Positions 33,997 to 43,341 of a DNA stretch of 64,000 bases are shown piece after piece (positions within the stretch are counted from its first letter, which is position 1; each line of letters begins with the position of its first letter). The stretch is from positions 28,125-92,124 of the forward strand of contig JAOUOT010000012.1 of assembly GCA_029880265.1 (NCBI GenBank). The letters run 5' to 3'. This DNA comes from Spirochaetia bacterium (GTDB lineage: Bacteria > Spirochaetota > Leptospiria > Turneriellales > JAOUOS01). The notes under the pieces are model-generated. The model saw nothing but the letters and a program-made list of their open reading frames with translations, ran no database searches and was not told the DNA's origin. The position numbers and the translations under genes were made by a program.

Positions 33997-35025
33997 TTAC
34001 CTTTTGCTTTTAAAATAATAAGTTTCTGACGAATCAAATAATTTTTCAGCTTCTTTTAAAAGCTCTCTTCTTTTGACCGAAGCGGTACCGATTTTTCCCA
34101 CTACGATACCCCCGGCAATATTAGAAAGAAACGTAGCCTCAAGAGGCGTCGCTCCCGCCGCAATAGCGGCGGTAAAAACCGCTACAACCGTATCGCCCGC
34201 GCCCGTCACATCGTAGACTTCTTTTGCCGTCGTGGGCACAAAGACAGTCGGCTTATTTTTTTCAAAAAGAGCCATGCCCTTATGCGATCTGGTTATTAAT
34301 AAATGTTTTAACGAAAGAGTTTTTAATATTTCGTTTCCTATTTTTTCGGTTTCTTCTTCTGTTTCGGGTTCAGAAACCCCTAAGCCCGCCGAAGCTTCTT
34401 TTTCATTCGGCGTTAATACGCTTGCTTTTTTATATTGCTTAAAATGCCGAACCTGCGGATCAACCGCCACATAGACTGAAAATTTTTCAGCCAAATCAAG
34501 AATACCCGAAATAAATCCCTTGGTAAAAACACCCTTGTCGTAATCTGACAATATGACGGCGTCATATTTTCTCAATTCTTGAGACAACACTTCAAGCATC
34601 TTTTTTTCAAGCGTGTCGGGTATAGGCTTTGCGATTTCTCTATCAAGCCTTAGAAGCTGTTGGCTCCGCGCTAAAATTCTGGTTTTTATGGTAGTGGGTC
34701 TGTCGGGGCTTTCCCATATTTGCACCATATTTAAATTTAACTTTTGAAGAGTTCTTATCATTTTATGACCGTTTGTGTCGGCCCCTACAACGCCCATAAT
34801 TCCCGTTGAAATTTTCAAATCGACAAGGTTTTTCAGTACATTACTTGCCCCGCCCGGCATTCTTTCTTCTTTAACCGACAATACAACAGGCACGGGAGCC
34901 TCTGGCGATATGCGGCTGCATTCTCCGTGAATATATTCGTCCCACATTAAATCGCCTATTACAAGCAATTTTTTATCTGAAAAATTTTCCAGTATTTCTT
35001 TAATTCTATTAAGTTTGACTTCCAT
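33997..35025 (-). CDS. rfaE1: D-glycero-beta-D-manno-heptose-7-phosphate kinase
   Basis: 342 aa, the kinase half of HldE/RfaE without the adenylyltransferase domain. Ribokinase-family motifs are present: VIGDLMWDEYIHGECSRIS, RMPGGASNVLKNL, VLTPNEKEAS and VYDVTGAGDTVVA with the catalytic Asp. It phosphorylates heptose-7-phosphate at C1 for ADP-heptose and LPS core synthesis, which implies an outer membrane with LPS. It is first of a pair with tpiA. Confidence 0.93.
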   Translation of the reverse strand: MEVKLNRIKEILENFSDKKLLVIGDLMWDEYIHGECSRISPEAPVPVVLSVKEERMPGGASNVLKNLVDLKISTGIMGVVGADTNGHKMIRTLQKLNLNMVQIWESPDRPTTIKTRILARSQQLLRLDREIAKPIPDTLEKKMLEVLSQELRKYDAVILSDYDKGVFTKGFISGILDLAEKFSVYVAVDPQVRHFKQYKKASVLTPNEKEASAGLGVSEPETEEETEKIGNEILKTLSLKHLLITRSHKGMALFEKNKPTVFVPTTAKEVYDVTGAGDTVVAVFTAAIAAGATPLEATFLSNIAGGIVVGKIGTASVKRRELLKEAEKLFDSSETYYFKSKR

Positions 35026-35183
35026 ATTATATCATTAATAAAGTATACACATTTTTAGCCTATTCGCATAGGATGTTTGATAAGTTTCTATTATTGAATA
35101 CAGTGTCAATCTGTTTAGATGGTATCTACCTGTAAATCATTGTTTTGCAGATCTGACGATAAGCTTCTTTACAGATAAAGATA

Positions 35184-35765
35184 TCAACGAACCTCAACCT
35201 TGATATCTTTAACATGACGAAATGATCTCGTATTTGTAAATACAATATAAAGGCCATACGGCTCTTTTATTCCGCCGCTTTTAAAATTTAAGTAAGGCAA
35301 ATGTCCATAGACCATAACTCCAATACGATCTTCATATTTATTTGAAACTGTATCTTTATCAAAATAATAAATAATACCCGGTTTTAAAAAATTAGAATAC
35401 GGAACAGGATAATCGCCCATTATTCTGTAATTAAATTCATAATTTAGCAAAATATGGGCAGACTTAAAAGGTTTAAACAAAAAACCCGCCTCTAGCCCGC
35501 CAATAATCTCATGATCTTTAAATTTAGGCTCTGTTTCCCATGAGATTGAAAGACAAGGCATAAAATCGAGCCATTCACTATAAAGATGATTCTGCCAGCC
35601 AAGACCATAAATCAAGCCATAATTTAATTTTGTCGACACATGGGCGCCAAAATAAATAAATTGATAATCTTTTTCATTTTCTTTTTCAGCGGCGTTAATA
35701 TTTTCAGCCAATAACACATAGTTGCTCACTGCAAAAAAAGTTAAAATCAGTACCTTTTTAAACAT
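35184..35765 (-). CDS. outer-membrane-barrel-like exported protein, copy 1 of tandem pair
   Basis: 193 aa from the ATG at 35765. The neighbouring paralogue begins at the equivalent residue, which rules out the ATG four codons earlier. A signal peptide ends near LLAEN. The rest alternates hydrophobic and polar residues with many aromatic ends (LNYGLIYG, AGFLFKPF, LNYEFNYRI, GVMVYGHLPYLNF, PYGLYIVFTNTR), as in small beta barrels. The family is not recognised. It is a clear tandem duplicate of the next gene upstream. Confidence 0.65.
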   Translation of the reverse strand: MFKKVLILTFFAVSNYVLLAENINAAEKENEKDYQFIYFGAHVSTKLNYGLIYGLGWQNHLYSEWLDFMPCLSISWETEPKFKDHEIIGGLEAGFLFKPFKSAHILLNYEFNYRIMGDYPVPYSNFLKPGIIYYFDKDTVSNKYEDRIGVMVYGHLPYLNFKSGGIKEPYGLYIVFTNTRSFRHVKDIKVEVR

Positions 35766-35938
35766 AACCCATACCATAAAAGAAATGTTACAAATACAAT
35801 TCTTTTTTGATTAAAAAAAACTCTTTGCTAGCCGCAGATTTTCTGCAAATCATTATCTATAATAGATTGATCGATTTTAAGAACATTGATAATTATTTCT
35901 ATTTTTTTATTATTTTTTTGTGTCTTTTTTCTATTCAT

Positions 35939-36484
35939 TTAGATTCTTGTATTTGTAAATACAATGTAAATGCCATACGGCTCTTTAATTCCGACGCTTT
36001 TAAAATTTAGAGAAGGCAAGTGCCCGTATATCATGATCCCTACACGATCATTTGTTCTATTCGTAACAATATCTTTGTCAAAATGATAAATAATGCCGGG
36101 TTTTAAGTAATTAGAATAAGAAACAGGCTCGCTAAATATTCTGTAATTAAATTCATAATTTAATTGAATATGCACAGAGTTAAAAGGTTTAAACATATAA
36201 CCCGCCTCTAACCCGACAATCATCGTGTGTTTTTTAAATTTAGGTTCAGTTTCCCATGCAATTGAAGCATAAAAAGGCATAACGTCAAGCCATTCTACAA
36301 AAAACTTTTCTTGAATACCAGTACCGTAAATAAGACCAAAATTGAAATTGGCTGAAAAATGAGTACCCAGACAAACCAATGTAAGAGCCTTTTCTCTTTT
36401 TTCTTCTGCAAAATTTTTATCTTCAGCCAATAACGTATAATTACTGGTTACAAAAATAATTAAAATCAATATTTTTTTAAGCAT
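35939..36484 (-). CDS. outer-membrane-barrel-like exported protein, copy 2 of tandem pair
   Basis: 181 aa with a signal peptide ending near LLAED. It shares most of its strand sequences with the 35184-35765 protein, including ISWETEPKFK-like, LEAGYMFKPF, LNYEFNYRI and KEPYGIYIVFTNTR, so the pair arose by duplication. It ends sooner, lacking the copy-1 tail after TNTR. The two genes are separated by 173 nt, so each probably has its own promoter. The function is unknown. Confidence 0.65.
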   Translation of the reverse strand: MLKKILILIIFVTSNYTLLAEDKNFAEEKREKALTLVCLGTHFSANFNFGLIYGTGIQEKFFVEWLDVMPFYASIAWETEPKFKKHTMIVGLEAGYMFKPFNSVHIQLNYEFNYRIFSEPVSYSNYLKPGIIYHFDKDIVTNRTNDRVGIMIYGHLPSLNFKSVGIKEPYGIYIVFTNTRI

Positions 36485-36657
36485 AGCCCAACCATAAAAA
36501 AAAATATTACAAATCTATCTCTCTTTAGAAAGAGAAGGATATTAATTTCTAAAGAATACTTTGTCAATCGCTTTTTCAGAAAAATTGGTAAATCTGGAAA
36601 TCAAATACTTAGAAAGCGACAAGAGCTGCGCCGTATGAATGAAGTATACTAGTCGTC

Positions 36658-37374
36658 TTAGATCTTCCTTATTAAATCTTCGCTTTCATTTTTAACCGAA
36701 TTAACCGCTTTGCTTACCCTGAAGTAAATCATCTTATCAGGCAAAAAAGGTTTTATCAAAGATTTTAACTCGGCTTCGCTTAAGTCATGATTGAGCCATG
36801 CATCATAGTTTGCCCTGTCGATAATCAAAGGATGTCTCAGGTGCCCGATAGCTTTTGTGTTCTCATTGGCTTCGGTTGTTATAATGGCCGCGGTAAAAAT
36901 TGCGTCATTCTTTGATTTTTGAAAAAACTTGTAATTATCGGGTACCTTCCAGATACTGTAAACGGCGCCAAAGGCAAATAGTTCGTTTTCGTTTTTTAAT
37001 CGAAAATAATAGGGCAATTTTTCGCCGTCTGACTTCTGCCATTCATAAAAGCCGGTCGCAGGCAAAAGCGCTCTTTTTGCGATGATTGATTTTTTCCAGT
37101 AACCCGATGAAAACAGTTTATCGTCGCGGGCGTTAAAGGTTGAACCTAAAGGCGGTTTAAACAGTGTTTCTTTCGTATGCGCCCACCATGAGGGTATAAA
37201 ACCGAAACGTGTTTTGTTTATGGTTCTTTTATTCTCTTCGTTAATATACACGAAAGGCGCAAACTGCGTTGGCGCAATATTATATCTTTTTTCAGACAAT
37301 AAGTTTTCGGTTTCAAGCTCAAACGCTTCAGTTATCTGGCTCGAAGGCGCCGCTAATGAATATCTTCCGCACAT
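36658..37374 (-). CDS. SRAP-domain protein (YedK/HMCES family)
   Basis: 238 aa beginning MCGRYSL, which leaves Cys2 as the N-terminal nucleophile after Met removal. Other SRAP positions are present: RYNIAPTQ, STFNARDD (Asn), LPATGFYEW (Glu) and GHLRHPLII (His). These proteins crosslink to abasic sites in single-stranded DNA and shield them from breakage. The arginine-aspartate text after NAR differs slightly from the usual form. It lies just after the antitoxin gene on the same strand. Confidence 0.9.
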   Translation of the reverse strand: MCGRYSLAAPSSQITEAFELETENLLSEKRYNIAPTQFAPFVYINEENKRTINKTRFGFIPSWWAHTKETLFKPPLGSTFNARDDKLFSSGYWKKSIIAKRALLPATGFYEWQKSDGEKLPYYFRLKNENELFAFGAVYSIWKVPDNYKFFQKSKNDAIFTAAIITTEANENTKAIGHLRHPLIIDRANYDAWLNHDLSEAELKSLIKPFLPDKMIYFRVSKAVNSVKNESEDLIRKI

Positions 37375-37377
37375 ATA

Positions 37378-37659
37378 CTATTCTGCAATATCTTTTAACA
37401 GCCCGCTGGCATATTTATGAAGAATACTGCCGATTAATGTCTGGTAAGGAATGCCCTCGCGCGCCGCACGTCTTTGTATGGCCGAAAGATCATTTTCAGA
37501 AATTCGAATATTGATTTTCTTGTTTTTTTTCATCGTATTATAGGCAATTTTTTGATAATTTGTTTTTGAGTCGGATGGTTTTAAATTGCCGTTTTCATAA
37601 GCTTCTAAAATTTCATTCTCATAATCGTCAAGTTTCATTGACTTAATTTTCTTTGTCAT
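37378..37659 (-). CDS. CopG/BrnA-like antitoxin
   Basis: 93 aa. The C-terminal half (KKINIRISENDLSAIQRRAAREGIPYQ) has the ribbon-helix-helix pattern of CopG-type antitoxins. It overlaps the toxin gene by 17 nt and follows it, the BrnT-BrnA order. It should neutralise the toxin and, through its RHH fold, repress the operon, probably at the palindrome at 37955-37969. Confidence 0.82.
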   Translation of the reverse strand: MTKKIKSMKLDDYENEILEAYENGNLKPSDSKTNYQKIAYNTMKKNKKINIRISENDLSAIQRRAAREGIPYQTLIGSILHKYASGLLKDIAE

Positions 37660-37951
37660 TTTTCTCTCCTAAATATTTTTTAGTCGCCTTTCGACTGGGT
37701 ATAATCGTCTTTAAAATATATTCATTATTTTCGATAACGCAGGGAACCAAATAGGCATAGCCGCCTATATCAACGATCAATATTTTTTGATTCGGATATT
37801 TTTTCTTGTTCGGATGTTCTGTTTCAATCACTCGTGCCCCCGATTCAATCTTTTGAACTATTTCTTCGAAGGTAATTCCCCTTTCTTTTGATAATAGCTC
37901 ATTTTTCTCGGCGCTCCACCGGAATATTTCCACATTAATAATATAAGGCAT
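37643..37951 (-). CDS. BrnT-like toxin of a type II toxin-antitoxin pair
   Basis: 102 aa. FRWSAEKNELLSKERGITFEE near the N-terminus and LKTIIPSRKATKKYL at the end fit the BrnT/RelE-like ribonuclease group paired with CopG-type antitoxins. The ATG at 37951 is only 3 nt from a palindromic operator and has no Shine-Dalgarno. A GTG at 37933 would start right at the conserved VEIFRW strand and is a real alternative. Toxicity is inferred from the family and the gene pair. Confidence 0.78.
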   Translation of the reverse strand: MPYIINVEIFRWSAEKNELLSKERGITFEEIVQKIESGARVIETEHPNKKKYPNQKILIVDIGGYAYLVPCVIENNEYILKTIIPSRKATKKYLGEKNDKEN

Positions 37952-37954
37952 TGT

Positions 37955-37969
37955 GTAGACAATGTCTAC
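37955..37969. promoter_or_regulatory. palindromic operator of the toxin-antitoxin operon
   Basis: GTAGACATTGTCTAC is a perfect 7+1+7 palindrome placed 3 nt upstream of the toxin ATG. This is where an RHH antitoxin would bind to autorepress. Its closeness to the ATG means that the transcript is nearly leaderless or that the true start is further in. Confidence 0.7.
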
Positions 37970-38054
37970 TTTTTTTAGAAATCGCTACAGCGCCATATAT
38001 CTTCCCACCCTTTCAAATATTTGACAAACTATTTCAATTAAAAAAATAAGCTAA

Positions 38055-38822
38055 ATGAATTATATTAAAGAATTCTCGCCGTTTATCAAAGAGCTTACCA
38101 AAGTTAGTTCGAAAACCATTCTTGAATATTTTAAGAAAGATGTACAAATTGAATTAAAAGAAGACGACTCGCCCGTAACCATAGCCGATAAGCTTGCCGA
38201 AGAAAAAATGCGCGCGATAATAGAAAATAATTTTCCTGATCACGGCATTATAGGCGAAGAATTCGGAGTTAAAAATGAACACGCCCAATACCAGTGGGTT
38301 TTAGATCCCATTGACGGCACAAAATCATTTATCGCGGGAGTACCGCTTTTCGGTACGCTAATCGCGCTTACAAAAAATAAGCAGCCTGTTTTAGGGGTTA
38401 TTCATCTTCCGGCGACAAATGATCTTTTAATCGGAGACAACCTTGCGGCATACCATAATGAAAAAGAAATAAAATTACGAGAGATTGCCGATATAAACGA
38501 AGCGATTATGCTTTATACAAATTTACATGATATTGAAAAACATCAAAATATAAACGGATTTTTAAATTTAACCGCAAAAACAAAATATTCAAGAACCTGG
38601 GGCGATTGTTTCGGATACTTCTTGTTAGCGACAGGCAAGGCCGATATCATGATTGATCCTGTGATGTCGATTTGGGATATCACGGCTCTGGTGCCCGTCA
38701 TAAAAGGAGCAGGCGGAACCATCACAAACTATCAGGGCAATGACCCTGTCGGGGCAGAAAGCTGCGTCGCGGCGGCAAAATCTATACACGGTGAAGTCAT
38801 TAAAATTTTAAACAAATCTTAA
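38055..38822 (+). CDS. inositol monophosphatase-family phosphatase (HisN-like)
   Basis: 255 aa. The metal-dependent phosphatase motifs IIGEEFG, DPIDGTKSF and SIWDITALVPVIKGAGG are all present. The WGDCFGYFLLATGKADIMIDP stretch resembles HisN-type histidinol-phosphate phosphatases more than typical IMPases, but the assignment is by eye. No Shine-Dalgarno is clear. The gene ends in a 4-nt overlap with the convergent ZIP transporter gene. Confidence 0.85.
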   Translation: MNYIKEFSPFIKELTKVSSKTILEYFKKDVQIELKEDDSPVTIADKLAEEKMRAIIENNFPDHGIIGEEFGVKNEHAQYQWVLDPIDGTKSFIAGVPLFGTLIALTKNKQPVLGVIHLPATNDLLIGDNLAAYHNEKEIKLREIADINEAIMLYTNLHDIEKHQNINGFLNLTAKTKYSRTWGDCFGYFLLATGKADIMIDPVMSIWDITALVPVIKGAGGTITNYQGNDPVGAESCVAAAKSIHGEVIKILNKS

Positions 38823-39571
38823 TGCGAATGCGAATGAGATAAAGATCTTATAAGAACAATCGAGAAAACGCCTAAAACAATAAACAGTATCTGCAAAATG
38901 GTATGCGAAAGCGCCGTATATTTATGCAGATTGGGGAACAAATCTGCAACGGCCACGTAAATAAAACTTGCCGCCGAAACGGCCATCAAATAAGGCATCG
39001 ACTTTTCCATTGAAGATAAGAAAAAATAGCCGAGAATACCTCCGACAAGAGTGCTGAAGCTTGAAAATAAATTAAAAAGAAACGCCTTTTTCTTCGTATA
39101 GCCGCTTTCAATTAATATGGCAAAGTCTCCCACCTCTTGCGGTATTTCGTGCGAGATTACGGCAAAAGCCGTAGCTATGCCCAGAGGCACAGAAACCAGA
39201 AACGCCATGGCAATGACAATGCCGTCAATAAAGTTATGAACAGAATCTCCCACCATGATTAAAACGCCCGCCCGGTTATGCGCGTCGCAGTCGTGCTGGT
39301 GGCAGTGCCGCCAGATAATAAGCTTTTCAAGTATGAAAAAAAGAATGATGCCGACCAATGTTGCCCCGAGAGTTTCTGCATTGCTTAAGGTTTCCATCGC
39401 TTCGGGCAAGAGCCCCAAAAAAGAGGCGCCTAAAAGCGTGCCCGTCGCGTAACTGATGAGCCACGGTAAAACTTTTTTTCTTTTCTCAATAGGAAAAAGA
39501 AGAATCAATGAAGCGGCCGCAATACTGCCCACAGCGGCAATTAAAGCGAAACCAATAATCCAAATCAGCAT
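38819..39571 (-). CDS. ZIP-family divalent metal transporter
   Basis: 250 aa with about eight transmembrane segments. The ZIP metal site in helices 4 and 5 is clear: DSVHNFIDGIVIA and VISHEIPQEVGDFAIL. A His/Cys-rich cytoplasmic loop (RHCHQHDCDAH) and a C-terminal SHSHSH tail may bind metal. It takes up Zn2+ or Fe2+/Mn2+. It is divergent from the methyltransferase gene. Confidence 0.92.
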   Translation of the reverse strand: MLIWIIGFALIAAVGSIAAASLILLFPIEKRKKVLPWLISYATGTLLGASFLGLLPEAMETLSNAETLGATLVGIILFFILEKLIIWRHCHQHDCDAHNRAGVLIMVGDSVHNFIDGIVIAMAFLVSVPLGIATAFAVISHEIPQEVGDFAILIESGYTKKKAFLFNLFSSFSTLVGGILGYFFLSSMEKSMPYLMAVSAASFIYVAVADLFPNLHKYTALSHTILQILFIVLGVFSIVLIRSLSHSHSH

Positions 39572-39674
39572 TTAAGTTTAGAAACAGGCTTAAAAGCGAA
39601 AGGTGTTGTCAAGTAGTATATAGTTGAGATTATTCATTTGACATCATGATATTCTTTCATTGCTCTGTTTATAA

Positions 39675-40289
39675 ATGAATAAAACTAACTTTGACGATAA
39701 GGCGTCACAATGGGATAAAAAACCTCTGCGCCTGATTTTAGCCGAGACGGCGGCTAACGCTTTAAAAGAAAACATACCTCTTTCAAAGAATATGAAAGCT
39801 CTTGAATTCGGCTGCGGCACCGGTCTTGTTACAATGCAGATTGCCTCTGAATTAAAATCTGTATTAGCGGTTGATTCATCAGAAAAGATGCTTGATGAAT
39901 TGGCTAAAAAAATAGAAGCGGCGGCCGTTGAAAACATAAAACCTGTTTTTTTAGACATAGAAAATGGCAGAGAATACCTTAACGATAAATTTAATTTGAT
40001 CTACAGCAGCATGACCCTGCACCATATTCAGGATACTGAAGATCTTATAAGTTTTTTTTCTCAAAAACTTCTTCCTGAAGGGATTCTTGCGCTAATTGAT
40101 CTTCAAAAAGAAGACGGAACGTTTCATAATGACAATACCGGCGTTAAGCATTTTGGTTTTGAAACAAAATATTTAATCGAAATATTTGAAAAATTAGGAT
40201 TTAAAAACATCATCTGCAAGACAATTTATACAATCGTAAAAGAAGATTTAAAAGAATATCCTGTTTTTTTAATTGTTGGAGCATTGTAA
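39675..40289 (+). CDS. class I SAM-dependent methyltransferase
   Basis: 204 aa. The SAM-binding motif I is LEFGCGTGLVTMQIA, followed by the acidic VLAVDSS strand and LIYSSMTLHHI in the motif IV region. The family is Methyltransf_11/25-like; the substrate cannot be read. It is a single gene, divergent from the ZIP gene, ending at a small hairpin shared with the convergent kinase gene. Confidence 0.82.
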   Translation: MNKTNFDDKASQWDKKPLRLILAETAANALKENIPLSKNMKALEFGCGTGLVTMQIASELKSVLAVDSSEKMLDELAKKIEAAAVENIKPVFLDIENGREYLNDKFNLIYSSMTLHHIQDTEDLISFFSQKLLPEGILALIDLQKEDGTFHNDNTGVKHFGFETKYLIEIFEKLGFKNIICKTIYTIVKEDLKEYPVFLIVGAL

Positions 40290-40305
40290 TAAAAGAAAAG
40301 CTAAA

Positions 40306-40321
40306 CGCGCCGTAGGGCGCG
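40306..40321 (-). terminator. small terminator for the histidine kinase gene
   Basis: CGCGCC pairs with GGCGCG around GTAG. On the minus strand the stem is followed by a T-rich stretch (TTTAGCTTTTCTTTT), so it fits the end of the 40358-43063 gene. On the plus strand there is no U-run. Confidence 0.45.
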
Positions 40322-40357
40322 CCTGTAAAGGCAATGCTTTAAAGTTAGAAACGCTTC

Positions 40358-43063
40358 TTAATTTACCGGCAGCGTGATGAAAAGTTTTGTTCCCTCTTTT
40401 TCAGAGCTGGTAAAAGAGATATCTCCGCCATGAACTTTGGCAATGAGTCTCGCGCTGTAGGTACCCAGGCCGGTGCCTTTTTTCTTGCCGCTAGTGGCAA
40501 ATTTTTCAAAAAACCGGTTTTGAATTTCTTTGGGAATAACCCCCGCGTTATGCATTTGAATTTCATGAAATTTTGCTTTATAATTTATACTGATGTTAAT
40601 TTCAGATTTTTCGGGCGAGGCCTGAATCGCGTTATCAAGCAAGTTTGAGAATAAAATTTTTAGATATATTTTTTCAGCGTTAATCTCAAGGCTGTTGTCT
40701 CCATTTATTATTTTATAGTCTTGTTTTATATTTAATTTAAGGTTTTTTTCATTAAGTTTTTTTGCGAATTCTTTTTCAATTTCATGAAACATTGAAACCA
40801 GGTTGAAATTAGACGGGTTTAATTTATATGTTCCTTGTTCCATTTTGAAAATGGCCATATAGTTACTGATAATAGCCGTTAAGTCGGTTGCGCTGTCGTT
40901 TATTAAAGATAAATATTCCCTGTCTTTTGACGAAGAATCTCTATCTTCAAGCATGAGTTCAGAAAGACCAATTATGCCAGAAAGAGAGTTTTTCATGTCA
41001 TGCCGCATCATTAATTCGGTATCTAATTTTAATTTTTCAATTCTTTTTAATTCGCTTATGTCTTCTTTAACGGCCACATAATGCGTAATAAACTTGCCGC
41101 TTTTTACCCCAGATATATTCACCCTTTCCCAGAAAAAATCTCCGTTTTTTTTCTTATTATAAATTTCGCCGCTCCAACCGTTGCCGGCTCTTAAAGTGTT
41201 CCAGATATTTTCATAAAAATGTTCGTCATGTTTTCCCGATTTTAAAATACGGGGATTTTTACCCAAAGCTTCTTTGGCCTCATAGCCTGTAATTTCAGAA
41301 AATTTAGGATTTGTATATTCAATACTTCCTTTTTTATCGGTAATAACAATCGATACCGGAGAATATTCAACGGCTTGTTTTAACTTATCAAGTTCGGCCT
41401 TTTGTTTTAATTTATGTTCGTTATTTCTGCTCATAACTAAAAAAGATGGCTTGTTATTATACCGAATTCTCATGATGTTCATTTCGAGATAAATTGTTTT
41501 TCCGTTTTTTAAGATAAAACGGTTATCGGCAAAAGATATTTTTTTTCGCAGTTTGCTGAAACGTTCAAATTGTTTCAGTATGGCCTTGCGAAGCAACGGA
41601 TGAAACGCCTCGGTAACAGATTTATCAATTAATTCGTCAGGCGATTTTACGCCCAAAATTTCTGCGCCCGCCGGGTTTATAAAAACAAACTTTTTTCCCG
41701 AAACTACCATAATGCTGTCGGGCGAAAGTTCAATAAGCGCCCTGTATTTTGCCTCGCTTTCTGATAATAACCTTGTTTTCTCTTGAACCTGTTTCTCTAG
41801 AGTTTCTACGAAACTTTCCCTTACTGCATTTAATTCGCTCGTACTTTCTAACAGAGTTTTTCCGAATCGCCTTACGCTGGCTCCTGTTTGAATAAGCATA
41901 AAAGCAAATAACCCAAAATGAAAGACATACAAAGTATTTATATATTTTTGGTTATGCAAAATATCGTTAATCACTGAAATAAATAAAAATATTGAAGCGG
42001 CTACCAGAGGCCGGGTTTCGTCTTTCTTATGCCTCGAGGCCCTGAAGATAATATATAAAATAAAAAGGCAAGAAAGAATCATTAAATAGTGAAATGCCGG
42101 CAGGGTTTGGCTGTAATAATACAGCGGAAAAACCAAAATAACAACAGAACCGGCAAAGAATGGCCATAATAAAAGATTCAAAATACGTTTATTCACATAT
42201 TCTTTGAAAATCGAGTATATATACATTAAAAAGAAAAATGTACCTAAATAAACTGTCCAGTATTCTACTTTATAAACATAGCGCCAGTTCAAGTCGGGAA
42301 AAAACTGGTAAATAGCTCTTTCATTGACAATAAGCGCGCGAAAAATTAATATTAGGGCAAAAATTGAAAAGTATAAGGGAGATTTATCTTTTTTATAATA
42401 ATAGAACATAAAAATATTGTATGCCCCCATAATTAATAAAGCCCCGATTAAGAATAAATCTCTTAACAGATTTCTTTGAAACTGTTTTTGAAGATTTTTT
42501 AGAACTCCCAGCTCAGGAGACCTCCAAAGCCCCCCATAATAGTGATCAAAATTTACGACTTCAACGACTAATTCGTTAATGTTTTTGGTATTTCTTAATT
42601 CAACAACAGCCGGTAAAAAACCGGGTTTATAACTTTCTTTTTTGTCGCTGACGACGCCATTTGAGAAGATTTTTTCATTATTAAACCATAAGTTGTAAGA
42701 CGAAGCCGCATCAATCATTTTTATGCCAAGAACAGGAGCGTTTTCTGGCAATTTGATAATTAACTTATATGTTCCATATCCGATTCCCGAAATTTTTTCG
42801 CCATGATGAATATTTTCGTTCCACGATTGATGGGTAGAGATATAAGAATATTTTTCTTTCGAAAGATCTTCGCTTTTCGTATAGAGCTTTTTCCAGAAAA
42901 ATTGCCAGCTTCCTTTAAGCTCAATATTACCGTCAACGACAAAGTTCCATTCTGACAGATCTAGAACTCCGTTTTCTATAACAGGAGCATTTTTGCCTTT
43001 AACGCAGCTAAACGCAGCAAAAAGCGCTATTGACAATAAATATAATTTAATTTTTGGCGCCAT
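40358..43063 (-). CDS. 7TMR-DISM/PAS/PAS sensor histidine kinase (paralogue 1)
   Basis: 901 aa from the ATG at 43063; a TTG two codons earlier has no Shine-Dalgarno. Order: N-terminal hydrophobic signal/anchor; extracytoplasmic jelly-roll domain (about 30-185) beginning with DLSEWNFVVDGNIELKGSW; seven-helix block (about 200-400); coiled coil; PAS 1 (about 440-550); PAS 2 (about 560-670) with GYEAKEALGKNPRIL; H688 in MMRHDMKNSLSG; ATPase with NLLDNAIQAS and GKKKGTGLGTYSARL. It has no receiver domain of its own. The REC-AraC regulator gene lies immediately upstream on the same strand and is its likely partner. The ligand is unknown; the sensor fold suggests a carbohydrate-like compound. Confidence 0.88.
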   Translation of the reverse strand: MAPKIKLYLLSIALFAAFSCVKGKNAPVIENGVLDLSEWNFVVDGNIELKGSWQFFWKKLYTKSEDLSKEKYSYISTHQSWNENIHHGEKISGIGYGTYKLIIKLPENAPVLGIKMIDAASSYNLWFNNEKIFSNGVVSDKKESYKPGFLPAVVELRNTKNINELVVEVVNFDHYYGGLWRSPELGVLKNLQKQFQRNLLRDLFLIGALLIMGAYNIFMFYYYKKDKSPLYFSIFALILIFRALIVNERAIYQFFPDLNWRYVYKVEYWTVYLGTFFFLMYIYSIFKEYVNKRILNLLLWPFFAGSVVILVFPLYYYSQTLPAFHYLMILSCLFILYIIFRASRHKKDETRPLVAASIFLFISVINDILHNQKYINTLYVFHFGLFAFMLIQTGASVRRFGKTLLESTSELNAVRESFVETLEKQVQEKTRLLSESEAKYRALIELSPDSIMVVSGKKFVFINPAGAEILGVKSPDELIDKSVTEAFHPLLRKAILKQFERFSKLRKKISFADNRFILKNGKTIYLEMNIMRIRYNNKPSFLVMSRNNEHKLKQKAELDKLKQAVEYSPVSIVITDKKGSIEYTNPKFSEITGYEAKEALGKNPRILKSGKHDEHFYENIWNTLRAGNGWSGEIYNKKKNGDFFWERVNISGVKSGKFITHYVAVKEDISELKRIEKLKLDTELMMRHDMKNSLSGIIGLSELMLEDRDSSSKDREYLSLINDSATDLTAIISNYMAIFKMEQGTYKLNPSNFNLVSMFHEIEKEFAKKLNEKNLKLNIKQDYKIINGDNSLEINAEKIYLKILFSNLLDNAIQASPEKSEINISINYKAKFHEIQMHNAGVIPKEIQNRFFEKFATSGKKKGTGLGTYSARLIAKVHGGDISFTSSEKEGTKLFITLPVN

Positions 43064-43341
43064 TTTCAATTAGTTTCTCATTCATCGGCGATGCCGTTAT
43101 TACGTTTCTTTTTATTTTAGTTATTTAATCTATTGTAATTCTTTTTTTAAAATTTTGTCTACGCTATCGCATATTAGTATATTAATATATTCTCATACTC
43201 AAGAATCTGTTGGTTTAGTATAGGCCTTCATTTGCATCAAAAAACCAGTTAATCATTAAAGATTCTACCGCATTTATTTATTTTGTCGACCTGTTTTTAA
43301 AAACAGAACTTTTTTATTAAACAAAAGCCGCAGTTTGAGAA

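Noticed and set aside
39638..39674. sigma-70 promoter before the methyltransferase gene
   Set aside because: TTGACA is present at 39638, but no acceptable -10 stands at 16-18 nt.
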